Shown here in pieces: positions 1-7,634 of a stretch of 33,778 bases of DNA; positions within the stretch are counted from its first letter, which is position 1; each line of letters opens with the position of its first letter. A model generated the notes under the pieces. The model searched no databases. It had not been told where the DNA came from and saw only the letters and a program-made list of their open reading frames with translations. Location of the stretch: NCBI GenBank assembly GCA_902520385.1, contig CABYOB010000005.1:1-33778 (forward strand), in the 5' to 3' direction. Position numbers and translations under genes: made by a program. Source of the DNA: an uncultured Bacteroidota bacterium (GTDB lineage: Bacteria; Bacteroidota; Bacteroidia; Flavobacteriales; TMED113).

Positions 1-64
1 ATGAGGACATATTTAAAAAAAAATCATTTAAAAAAAGTTTTGCCTCTTTTAAATCTTTATTCAT
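1..64 (-). CDS. Start of a gene cut by the window edge (possible second ABC permease)
   Basis: Reading leftward from an ATG at 64-62 gives 21 open codons (MNKDLKEAKLFLND...) up to the edge. It lies 26 bases downstream of the ABC permease gene on the same strand. A peptide-type permease B gene is often followed by its permease C partner, and that partner usually begins with a short charged stretch before its first membrane helix, which fits what is visible. This identity is inferred from position only; 21 codons are too few to recognise a family. Confidence 0.4.
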   Translation of the reverse strand, partial: MNKDLKEAKLFLNDFFLNMSS

Positions 65-90
65 TTTCCAATTTCCAATAATTATCATAA

Positions 91-1152
91 TTAATTAATT
101 TTAATCCTAGGGTCCAACCAAGAATAAATTACATCTACTAATATATTAATAAAAACAAAGCATGTACCTATAAATAATATCAAACCCATAACTAAAGGAA
201 AATCAACGTTGTTAATTGATTCCACCAATAATTTACCTACACCATTCCATCCAAAAATATATTCCACAAAAACAGCTCCAGACAACATCGATGCAAACCA
301 ACCTGAAGTTGCTGTTAATACTGAACTTAAAGAATTTCTTAGAGCGTGAACAATTACAACTTTAAACTCTGACAAACCCTTTGACCTAGCAGTTCTAACA
401 AAATTAGATGACAGAGTTTCTAAAAGAGAATTTCTTGTTAAACTCATTATGATTGCAATAGGACGTATACCTAAGGTAATAGCAGGTAATACTAAATTCT
501 TAATATTTAAATACTCTCCTCTTCCTAAATCATCCACTTCGTATAAACTTCCCACAACATTAAATCCTGTTAACCAACTTAATTTATATGCAAATATCCA
601 CATTATTAAAATTGCTGAAAAAAAAGAAGGTAAAGACATACCCAATGAACTAAAAAAAATAAAAAATTTATCAAAAAAACTATCTTTTTTTATAGCACAA
701 AAAACACCAATTGGAATCGATATAAAAACCGCTAACATAATTGACACAAAAGCTAATACAATAGTATTAGGAAAAACTGTAAGTATAATACTTAAAACTT
801 CTTTTTCTTTATAAACAAACGACTCACCTAAATAAGGTTTTTTTAATAGAATTAGTTTTTTTTTTGTTTCTAAAAGAGTAATACTTTGATATTTATCCAA
901 TTTTTTATTTTTTGAAAAATGAAAAGAAATTGGAGATAAATCATTTAAATATAAAAAGTACCTCTCTATAGGAGGTTTATCCAAATTATACTTCTTTCTA
1001 ATATTTTCTAATTGAACAGCATCGTCTCTATCACCTAACATCATTTTTGCAGGATCAGATGGAATAATATTAAAAAGAAAAAAAACAATTGAAATTACAC
1101 CTAGAAAAACTAAAAGACTATATTTTATTTTTCTTAGGAAAAAATTAAACAA
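91..1152 (-). CDS. Oligopeptide/dipeptide-type ABC transporter permease (DppB/OppB family)
   Basis: This is an inner-membrane permease of a binding-protein-dependent ABC importer for peptides (or nickel or other small solutes). The protein has 353 aa. It opens with a membrane helix (about 10-30) and the typical DppB start region with IPSDPAKMMLG, followed by a lengthened soluble stretch (about 60-115) and then about five further membrane helices. The cytoplasmic coupling loop is clear near residue 255: RTARSKGLSEFKVVIVHALRNS, the conserved ARAKGL...HALRN motif that docks on the ATPase. It ends in WLDPRIKIN, as family members do. Its start is 7 bases after the stop of the BT_3928-like gene, so the two are probably co-transcribed. 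The ATPase and solute-binding subunits are not in the window. The transported substrate cannot be told from sequence. Confidence 0.9.
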   Translation of the reverse strand: MFNFFLRKIKYSLLVFLGVISIVFFLFNIIPSDPAKMMLGDRDDAVQLENIRKKYNLDKPPIERYFLYLNDLSPISFHFSKNKKLDKYQSITLLETKKKLILLKKPYLGESFVYKEKEVLSIILTVFPNTIVLAFVSIMLAVFISIPIGVFCAIKKDSFFDKFFIFFSSLGMSLPSFFSAILIMWIFAYKLSWLTGFNVVGSLYEVDDLGRGEYLNIKNLVLPAITLGIRPIAIIMSLTRNSLLETLSSNFVRTARSKGLSEFKVVIVHALRNSLSSVLTATSGWFASMLSGAVFVEYIFGWNGVGKLLVESINNVDFPLVMGLILFIGTCFVFINILVDVIYSWLDPRIKIN

Positions 1153-1159
1153 ACTAAAA

Positions 1160-2383
1160 TTATTTTAACAGATTTTTAATCTCCGTAATACTCGGAACAT
1201 TATTGCTATGCCACTTTTTAATTAAAACCCCATTTTTAAATAATAAAAGACCAGGATCAGATCGAATAATGATTTTAGCTATATCGCCATCGCCATAATA
1301 ATAAATAACATCTTCGCCAATTACATTTTTAACCTTATCAATATCAGCCCAACTACATACTTGCATTACACCAATTTTTTCACTTTTAGCATCTCTAAAC
1401 AAATTTTTAATTTCTCTAAAAGAATCTTTATTAGCTTTTTTATAATTATAAGAACTAGATACAAGAATTGCTGGATAATTAACAAAGGCCTTTGTTACAT
1501 TATTATCCATTGCGCCTTCATTAATTGTAAAACTTGTCGTCTCATTGATTATAACTTCTTGAAACTTTTCTTGATAATTTTCTTTGAAATTGAATCCTTC
1601 TTTATAAGGCCTATAATCTTTAATGGGCAAATTATTAAAAGTATAAGAAACAAAAACAGAAGATGCCAAAGCAGTTGAAAAAATAACCAAAAGACTATAA
1701 CTATAATACTTTTTTATAAGAAAGTAAATGAAAAATAAAATAAGCAAAAACAATAAAGGAAAATACCAAGAAAAAATAAAACTCCAAATAAATGTAAAAA
1801 TGAAAGAGAAAATTATCGATGGTATATCTTGAAATAAAGAATTAAGACTTTTTTTTCTATCTAAAATAAAAATAGGAACTGCAAAAATGATTAACAAAAT
1901 ATCTTTCACAAATGACTCCCAGGGAGTTAAACTCCTTCCTATAGAGTCTTTCATTGCATCACCAAAACAACCACAATCATCAACACATTGGATAGGAATT
2001 CCAGAAGCTGTTTCTCCTGGCAAGCAAGTAGCAGTATGTAATGTCAAAAATGTAAAGAAAATTAACATTGCAAAAGTAAAAAATAAAGATATTTTTATTC
2101 TAGCCTTTACAATCAATGCAAAACCTAATACAATTTCAAAAACACAGATAAAAGCAGCAAGAAACAATGTAGAGGGAATAAGCCATTCTAAAGAAAATGA
2201 ATTCCAACCAAAAATTTCATGAATTCGATAAGCTAAGGCACCATCTTGAAAATACTCCTCAAGTTTATATGCAAAACCAATAGAGTCATTGGCCTTTATT
2301 ATTCCTGATACAATTAAAGTTGCACCGACAATAGATCTAAATAAAGATGATAGTAAAGCACGAAAAATTATTTTTTTAATCAT
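1160..2383 (-). CDS. BT_3928-like / DoxX-MauE family membrane protein with thioredoxin-like tail
   Basis: The protein has 407 aa. The N-terminal half has four membrane helices of the DoxX/MauE type (Pfam MauE/DoxX clan), with SGIIKANDSIGFAYKLEEYF after helix 1 and a cysteine-rich loop ending in DCGCFGDAMK, a motif typical of the MauE-like redox-associated branch. A second hydrophobic block (about 155-240) follows. The final ~150 residues look like a periplasmic thioredoxin-fold remnant (DPGLLLFKNGVLIKKWH) without a CxxC pair. The arrangement matches the Bacteroidota BT_3928 family, usually found between a DUF1599 gene and tpiA; here tpiA is not next to it. Its ATG overlaps the DUF1599 stop as ATGA, implying translational coupling. 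A redox role (electron transfer to envelope proteins) is inferred from the family; no substrate is known to me. Confidence 0.8.
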   Translation of the reverse strand: MIKKIIFRALLSSLFRSIVGATLIVSGIIKANDSIGFAYKLEEYFQDGALAYRIHEIFGWNSFSLEWLIPSTLFLAAFICVFEIVLGFALIVKARIKISLFFTFAMLIFFTFLTLHTATCLPGETASGIPIQCVDDCGCFGDAMKDSIGRSLTPWESFVKDILLIIFAVPIFILDRKKSLNSLFQDIPSIIFSFIFTFIWSFIFSWYFPLLFLLILFFIYFLIKKYYSYSLLVIFSTALASSVFVSYTFNNLPIKDYRPYKEGFNFKENYQEKFQEVIINETTSFTINEGAMDNNVTKAFVNYPAILVSSSYNYKKANKDSFREIKNLFRDAKSEKIGVMQVCSWADIDKVKNVIGEDVIYYYGDGDIAKIIIRSDPGLLLFKNGVLIKKWHSNNVPSITEIKNLLK

Positions 2384-2922
2384 TTCTTATCTTTTAATTG
2401 AATTAAAGCAAAAATTGAATAATTTACAATATCATGATAATTTGCATCAATTCCCTCTGACATAATGGTTTCACCATCATTATCTTCAATTTGTTTAATT
2501 CTATGAAGTTTTTGCAAAATCAAATCAGTAAAAGAGCTTATCCTCATCTCCTTCCAAGCTTCACCGTAATCATGATTTTTTTGCTCCATAAGATTTTTTA
2601 TAATAGAGGCATGTTTTTTATATTCAACAAGAGAGTCCTCCAAACCCATATCAGGCTGAAGTGTAGATTTTTTATTTAACTGAATCAAGGCAATTATTGA
2701 ATAATTCAAAATACCCATAAATTCGGCATCAATACTTTCATTAATTTTTTGAACCCCCTTATCATCAATGCTTCTAATTCGCTGTGCTTTAATAAATATT
2801 TGATCAGTTAAAGACTTTAATCTCAATATTCTCCAAGCACTTCCATAATCATGCATTTTTTTTCGAAAAACATCTAAACAGTCATTAATTATTATGTCAA
2901 AATAATCGGATGTAGTTATCAT
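2380..2922 (-). CDS. DUF1599 (nucleotide modification-associated domain 1) protein, internally duplicated
   Basis: The protein has 180 aa, is soluble, and has no signal peptide. It consists of two copies of the DUF1599 unit: HDYGSAW at 24-30 with NYSIIALIQL at 73-82, and HDYGEAW at 117-123 with NYSIFALIQL at 167-176, an offset of about 93 residues. DUF1599 (PF07659) also occurs in phage proteins linked to nucleotide modification. The chromosomal Bacteroidota version sits beside folP and the BT_3928 gene, as it does here, but its reaction is not established. It is divergent from folP with only 55 bases between the two start codons, so a shared promoter region is likely. The first gene of the leftward operon. 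Confidence 0.85.
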   Translation of the reverse strand: MITTSDYFDIIINDCLDVFRKKMHDYGSAWRILRLKSLTDQIFIKAQRIRSIDDKGVQKINESIDAEFMGILNYSIIALIQLNKKSTLQPDMGLEDSLVEYKKHASIIKNLMEQKNHDYGEAWKEMRISSFTDLILQKLHRIKQIEDNDGETIMSEGIDANYHDIVNYSIFALIQLKDKK

Positions 2923-2977
2923 TAGTATAATTATAATTAAAACTATTCATAAATTTAAACTTATTAATGAAAAAAAT

Positions 2978-3808
2978 ATGTTAAAAAAAGTAAAAAAAAA
3001 ATCACTATCAAAAAAAAATCCTTTAATTATGGGAATATTAAACATCACTCCAAATTCATTTTATGATGGAGGTAGATTTTCAAATATTAAAAATGCAATA
3101 GAACAAACAAAAAAAATGATTACTGAAGGAGCTGACATGATAGATATAGGTGCCTTTTCATCTAAACCTTTCTCTAAAGAAATCTCAATAAATGAAGAAA
3201 AAAAAAGATTACTGCCAGTTTTAAAAGAGATAAGAAATTTATTTCCAAAAATATTAATTTCAATAGACACCTATCGAAGAGAAATAGCTGAGGAAGCTGT
3301 GAATTTAGGAGCCAATATCATTAATGATATTTATTCTGGAGAATATGATTCTACAATGATAGATTTTATAAAAAAAAATGACATAACATACGTGGCAATG
3401 CACATGAAAGGTAATCCAATGATCATGCAAAAAAAAATAGAATACAAAAATTTTAAAAATGAAATTTTAGATTTTTTTATAAAAAAAACATTAGAAATCA
3501 AAAAAAATGGATTTGATAAATTAATAATCGACCCTGGTTTTGGATTTGGAAAATCAATAGAACAAAATTTTGAAATGATAAATTTTATCCCTGAACTAAA
3601 AAAAATTAATAAACATGTCTTAGTTGGAATTTCTAGAAAATCCATGATTTACAAAACATTGAAAACAAATGCTGAAAATAGTTTAAACAGCACAACCATT
3701 TTAAATACAGTTTGTATATTAAAAGGTGCAAAAATTTTAAGAGTTCATGATGTAAAAGAAGCTAAAGAAGTTATAAAAATGATTAATTTAGTTAAAAATA
3801 ATATTTAA
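2978..3808 (+). CDS. folP: Dihydropteroate synthase
   Basis: FolP condenses p-aminobenzoate with dihydropterin pyrophosphate to give dihydropteroate in folate synthesis. The protein has 276 aa, normal for the family, and a TIM-barrel layout. Seen motifs: MGILNITPNSFYDGG (18-32), DIGAFSSKP (56-64), the DTYR strand, NDIYSGE, MHMKGNP, the pterin-site DPGFGFGKS, LVGISRKSM, and the final RVHDV. The pABA-loop position that is Thr-Arg-Pro in E. coli reads Ser-Lys-Pro here, a conservative but noticeable change at the sulfonamide-contact loop. The start at 2978 is the first ATG in frame; an ATG at 2967 is out of frame. The stop overlaps the cdaA start by one base (TAATG). Confidence 0.96.
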   Translation: MLKKVKKKSLSKKNPLIMGILNITPNSFYDGGRFSNIKNAIEQTKKMITEGADMIDIGAFSSKPFSKEISINEEKKRLLPVLKEIRNLFPKILISIDTYRREIAEEAVNLGANIINDIYSGEYDSTMIDFIKKNDITYVAMHMKGNPMIMQKKIEYKNFKNEILDFFIKKTLEIKKNGFDKLIIDPGFGFGKSIEQNFEMINFIPELKKINKHVLVGISRKSMIYKTLKTNAENSLNSTTILNTVCILKGAKILRVHDVKEAKEVIKMINLVKNNI

Positions 3809-4581
3809 TGTTTTTTATTGACTTTAACATATTTGATTTTATAGACATCACTCTTGTGAGCATTTTAATTTTTCAATTATATAAATTAGTCAAGGGAAGT
3901 GCAGCAATTAATATCTTTATTGGCATGGCTCTAGTTTATATAATGTGGAAAATTTTTTCAGCACTAGAAATGAGTCTTTTAAGCGAAATTTTAGGACAGT
4001 TTATCAGTGTAGGAGTCTTAGCTTTAATTATTGTTTTTCAACAAGAAATAAGACGTTTTCTAGTTTTAATTGGAAAAAATATATTTAAAAACAAAAACTT
4101 ATTTATAAAATCAAAAAGCACAGAAAACTTTTTAAATGAAGAAAATATTAATGATATATGTGGAGCTTGTCAAAATATGTCAAAAACAAAAACAGGAGCA
4201 ATAATAATTATTGAAAGAAATGACAATTTAGATCAAATTATAAAAACAGGAAGAGTCATTTCAAGTAATTTGTCTCAAATTATGATAGAAAGTGTATTCT
4301 ATAAAAACGCACCTCTTCATGACGGAGCAATCGTGATAATTAATAAAAAAATTATTGGTGCACGATGCGTATTACCTATTAGTGAGTCAAATATAATATT
4401 AACCGAAATGGGGATGAGACACAAGGCGGCTCTTGGAGTAACAGAGTTACACGATTGTATTGCTATTACTGTTTCAGAACAAAATGGAAAAATAAGTTTT
4501 TTTGAAAATGGAAAAATGCAAACCAATCTTGAAACAAAAAAGCTCAAAGATCTAATAACACTTTCCTCTTTAAAAAAATGA
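3808..4581 (+). CDS. cdaA: Diadenylate cyclase (c-di-AMP synthase), CdaA type
   Basis: CdaA makes the second messenger c-di-AMP from two ATP at the inner membrane. The protein has 257 aa: hydrophobic segments at about 8-24, 32-50 and 64-80, then a coiled linker and a DisA_N (DUF147) cyclase domain. Both signature motifs are intact: DGAIVI (172-177) and RHKAA (204-208, the RHR motif with Lys). The folP-cdaA pairing is common in Bacteroidota and in some other phyla cdaA sits near glmM, so the link to folP is lineage-typical. Translation is likely coupled at both ends (TAATG with folP, ATGA with the following gene). No phosphodiesterase for c-di-AMP is visible in the window. Confidence 0.95.
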   Translation: MFFIDFNIFDFIDITLVSILIFQLYKLVKGSAAINIFIGMALVYIMWKIFSALEMSLLSEILGQFISVGVLALIIVFQQEIRRFLVLIGKNIFKNKNLFIKSKSTENFLNEENINDICGACQNMSKTKTGAIIIIERNDNLDQIIKTGRVISSNLSQIMIESVFYKNAPLHDGAIVIINKKIIGARCVLPISESNIILTEMGMRHKAALGVTELHDCIAITVSEQNGKISFFENGKMQTNLETKKLKDLITLSSLKK

Positions 4582-6470
4582 AAAAAATTTTATTTTTTTT
4601 GAGTCTAACAATAATTATTTGTTATGTAAGTTTTGAATTGTTAAACTCAAAACAAAATATAATAGAAATAATAAACTCTAAAATTGAGACTAATTCTTCA
4701 AATAAATCATTAAAAGTTCTTTTTGCATTAGACACAGAATGCCCTCTCTCAACACAATACATAAAAAAAATTAACTCCCTGGCAGAAAAATACTCTGACA
4801 ATTTTGAATTTTTAATTTTTTTTCCTGGACCCTACTACTCAAATGAAGAAGTAGAAAAATTTATTGAAAAAAATAATATAAAAATTAAATTTTTAATTGA
4901 TAATGACTTAATGATTACAAAATCTCTTAAAGCATCTGTTGTTCCAGAGTCATTTTTAATCAATATCCATTCTAAAATAATATACCAAGGATTAATTGAT
5001 AATTGGGTTAGTGAATTAGGAAGAACAAGGCAATACACAAATAAAAACTACTTAGAAGATGCCATGAAACTATCCTTAAAAGGGGTGAAACCTTTAATAA
5101 AAAAAACTAAAGCAATTGGCTGTTTAATAGAAAAGGATTTTACAAAAAAAACTAAATCTGATTCCTCAGTAAATGCCATGGAAATAATATTTGAAAAGTG
5201 TGCCAGCTGTCACTATAATGGAGGAGCAGCTCCATTTCCTTTAACTTCATACGAAGATATTGACAAAAGAAAAAAAATGATTTATCATGTTATAAGTAGT
5301 AATTATATGCCTCCATGGCCAGCAGATCCAAATTATTCAAATTTTTTAGGTGAAAAAACTCTAACTAAAAAAGAAAAGAAAATTATTCACAACTGGATTA
5401 AAAACAAAAAAAAGTTAGAATATTCAGAAAAAGAAAAAATTATATTTAAAAGCAACAAAGAAAAACCTGATTTAGTTGTTAAAATGGAAAATGAATATAA
5501 GATAAAAGGTAATAATAAAGATAAATTTTTAATGATGAAATTTCCTTTTGAATTACCTTATGATACATTTATTAAATCAATAAAATTTATCCCTGGAAAT
5601 AATCAAATTGTTCATCATGTAAATGCACATCTCATTAGTTACAATCATAAGAAAAAGAATATTTTTAATGGAGATAGAATAGTTGATACTGAATTATTTT
5701 CTGATTCAATTTGTTTTGAAAAATTAGATTTATTTAACGATGACAGAACAGTGCCTAATTTAAGTAGATCTGTTTCAAATTATTTACCAGGTTCTGCCCA
5801 AGGTAGCTACCCTAAAGGAATTGGAGTAATTAAAGCAAAGAGAAAAAATGTTATCCTAGTTAATGATTTTCACTACGGCCCATCTAATATAGACACAACT
5901 GACAATTCATATTTTGAAATTTATTTTTCAGACACCCCACCAAAAAGAAATCTAGAAGAAATTACATTAGGCACCCTTGGTTTAAAAGAAAATTATTATT
6001 CGCATGACACCACATTTTATTGCACTCAAAAAATATCCCCAGAACTAATTGTAAAACCTAATGAAAAAATAACATGTACTACTAAAGCGAAAATAGTAAA
6101 AGACATTTCAATATTAACCATAAATCCTCATATGCATTTACTTGGAAAATCATTTAAATCATATGTAATCACAGCTGAAAAAGATACCATTCCTTTGATT
6201 AAAATTGATGACTGGAATTTTAGATGGCAATATTTTTACACTTTTGAAAAGATGATTAAAATCCCAAAAAACTCTGAAATTATTATAGAAGCTACATTTG
6301 ATAATACAAACGAAAATTTAGATAACCCATTTGACCCACCCAAATTAATTACAGAAAAAATTGACTGGAATGGAAAAGGAAGTATGAAAACATCAGATGA
6401 AATGATGCAATTTATTATTACATACTTGCCATACAAAAAAAATGATGAAAAAATTAGTTTAAAACCTTAG
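4578..6470 (+). CDS. Redoxin - cytochrome c - copper type II monooxygenase-like fusion protein
   Basis: A 630-aa exported protein with an N-terminal membrane helix or signal (about 3-22). Domain 1 (45-180) is a redoxin/thioredoxin fold with a single active-site-type cysteine in ECPLSTQY (Cys55, no second Cys in a CxxC). Domain 2 (200-280) is a mono-haem cytochrome c: CASCH at 208-212 and MPPWPAD at 244-250 as the likely axial Met. Domain 3 (300-620) resembles peptidylglycine alpha-hydroxylating monooxygenase (PHM): VHHVNAH (His346, His347), FHYGP (His432), NPHMHLLGKSF (His518, His520) and TSDEMMQ (Met609) match the positions of the two copper sites. The ATG overlaps the cdaA stop by 4 bases. 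An envelope or periplasmic oxidase role is inferred; the substrate is unknown. Similar redoxin/cytochrome c/monooxygenase combinations occur in other aquatic bacteria, to my knowledge without a defined role. Confidence 0.85.
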   Translation: MKKILFFLSLTIIICYVSFELLNSKQNIIEIINSKIETNSSNKSLKVLFALDTECPLSTQYIKKINSLAEKYSDNFEFLIFFPGPYYSNEEVEKFIEKNNIKIKFLIDNDLMITKSLKASVVPESFLINIHSKIIYQGLIDNWVSELGRTRQYTNKNYLEDAMKLSLKGVKPLIKKTKAIGCLIEKDFTKKTKSDSSVNAMEIIFEKCASCHYNGGAAPFPLTSYEDIDKRKKMIYHVISSNYMPPWPADPNYSNFLGEKTLTKKEKKIIHNWIKNKKKLEYSEKEKIIFKSNKEKPDLVVKMENEYKIKGNNKDKFLMMKFPFELPYDTFIKSIKFIPGNNQIVHHVNAHLISYNHKKKNIFNGDRIVDTELFSDSICFEKLDLFNDDRTVPNLSRSVSNYLPGSAQGSYPKGIGVIKAKRKNVILVNDFHYGPSNIDTTDNSYFEIYFSDTPPKRNLEEITLGTLGLKENYYSHDTTFYCTQKISPELIVKPNEKITCTTKAKIVKDISILTINPHMHLLGKSFKSYVITAEKDTIPLIKIDDWNFRWQYFYTFEKMIKIPKNSEIIIEATFDNTNENLDNPFDPPKLITEKIDWNGKGSMKTSDEMMQFIITYLPYKKNDEKISLKP

Positions 6471-7525
6471 TTGTATTTTTCTAAAATTGCTTTATTTATA
6501 TTTCTTATGAGCAAAGGCCCTTTATAAACAAAGCCCGTGTATAATTGAATTAATGAAGCACCTGCTTCAATTTTTTCTATAGCATCATCTGGACTCATAA
6601 TGCCACCCACTGCAATAATCGGAATTGAGCCTGAAGCTTTTTTGTTTATATATCTAATCATATTAGTAGACATTTCTTTGATTGGAGAGCCTGTTAACCC
6701 ACCCTGTCCAATTTTCTCAATCTTATCGTAAGAAGTTTTTAAACCATCTCTCGTATTAGTACTATTTGTTGCTACGACTCCTGATATTTTATACTTAAAA
6801 ATTAAGTCTATAACTTCATCAACATATTTAAAGTCTAAATCTGGAGAAATTTTAATTAAAACAGGTTTTGGATTATACTTTTTTTCATTAATTAATTGAA
6901 TTGATGAAATTAAAGTTTCTAATTTATCTTTTCTTTGCAACTCTCTCAAACTAGGAGTGTTTGGAGAACTAACATTCAATACAAAATAATCAACATAATC
7001 AAATAGATCATTAAAACATTTCTTATAATCATCAACCGAGTCTTCTAAAGGTGTTGTTTTATTCTTACCAATATTACCACCAATAATTAATTTAGTTTTC
7101 TTTTTCTTTAATCTAGAGATAACTTTTATTAAACCATCATTATTGAAACCCATACGATTTATTAAACCATTATCTTTTTTTAATCTAAACAATCTTGGTT
7201 TTTTATTTCCATATTGTGATTTTGGAGTAACAGTTCCTATTTCAATAAAAGAAAAACCAAATGCATCAAAATCATTTATCATTTTTGCATTTTTATCAAA
7301 TCCAGCAGCCAATCCAACGGGATTTGAAAAATTAATTCCAAACACATTTCTCTCTAGCTTTTTATTATTAATAAAATATCTGGATTTTTCAATTTTTTTT
7401 AAAAAAGGAATTTTGAATAAAAACTTTATTATAAAAAAAGTAAAATTATGAGAAAACTCTGGGGGGAAAAGAAACAAAAAAGACCTTGTAAAGAACCAAA
7501 CAACTTTATAAATTAAATCAAACAT
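6467..7525 (-). CDS. pyrD: Dihydroorotate dehydrogenase (quinone), class 2
   Basis: PyrD oxidises dihydroorotate to orotate in pyrimidine synthesis and passes electrons to the quinone pool. The protein has 352 aa. The N-terminal ~40 residues are hydrophobic and amphipathic (KVVWFFTRSFLFLFPPEFSH), the membrane-docking helices that mark the quinone-linked class 2. FMN barrel motifs follow: NPVGLAAGFDKNA, EIGTVTPKSQYGN, RMGFNNDG, the catalytic-serine loop NVSSPNTPSLR, and the phosphate-binding GGLTGSP and AVGGIMSPDDA. It is transcribed toward the monooxygenase gene, and the two stop codons overlap (4 bases), leaving no space for a terminator. It is divergent from the secreted-protein gene to the right. 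Confidence 0.96.
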   Translation of the reverse strand: MFDLIYKVVWFFTRSFLFLFPPEFSHNFTFFIIKFLFKIPFLKKIEKSRYFINNKKLERNVFGINFSNPVGLAAGFDKNAKMINDFDAFGFSFIEIGTVTPKSQYGNKKPRLFRLKKDNGLINRMGFNNDGLIKVISRLKKKKTKLIIGGNIGKNKTTPLEDSVDDYKKCFNDLFDYVDYFVLNVSSPNTPSLRELQRKDKLETLISSIQLINEKKYNPKPVLIKISPDLDFKYVDEVIDLIFKYKISGVVATNSTNTRDGLKTSYDKIEKIGQGGLTGSPIKEMSTNMIRYINKKASGSIPIIAVGGIMSPDDAIEKIEAGASLIQLYTGFVYKGPLLIRNINKAILEKYN

Positions 7526-7634
7526 AAATATGTAAAAATATACATAAATTTAATAATAAATTAAATATTTTCACCGTGTTAAGTTTTAATAGAATATAAT
7601 TTTTAAATTTATGTATGATATATTAATTATCACC

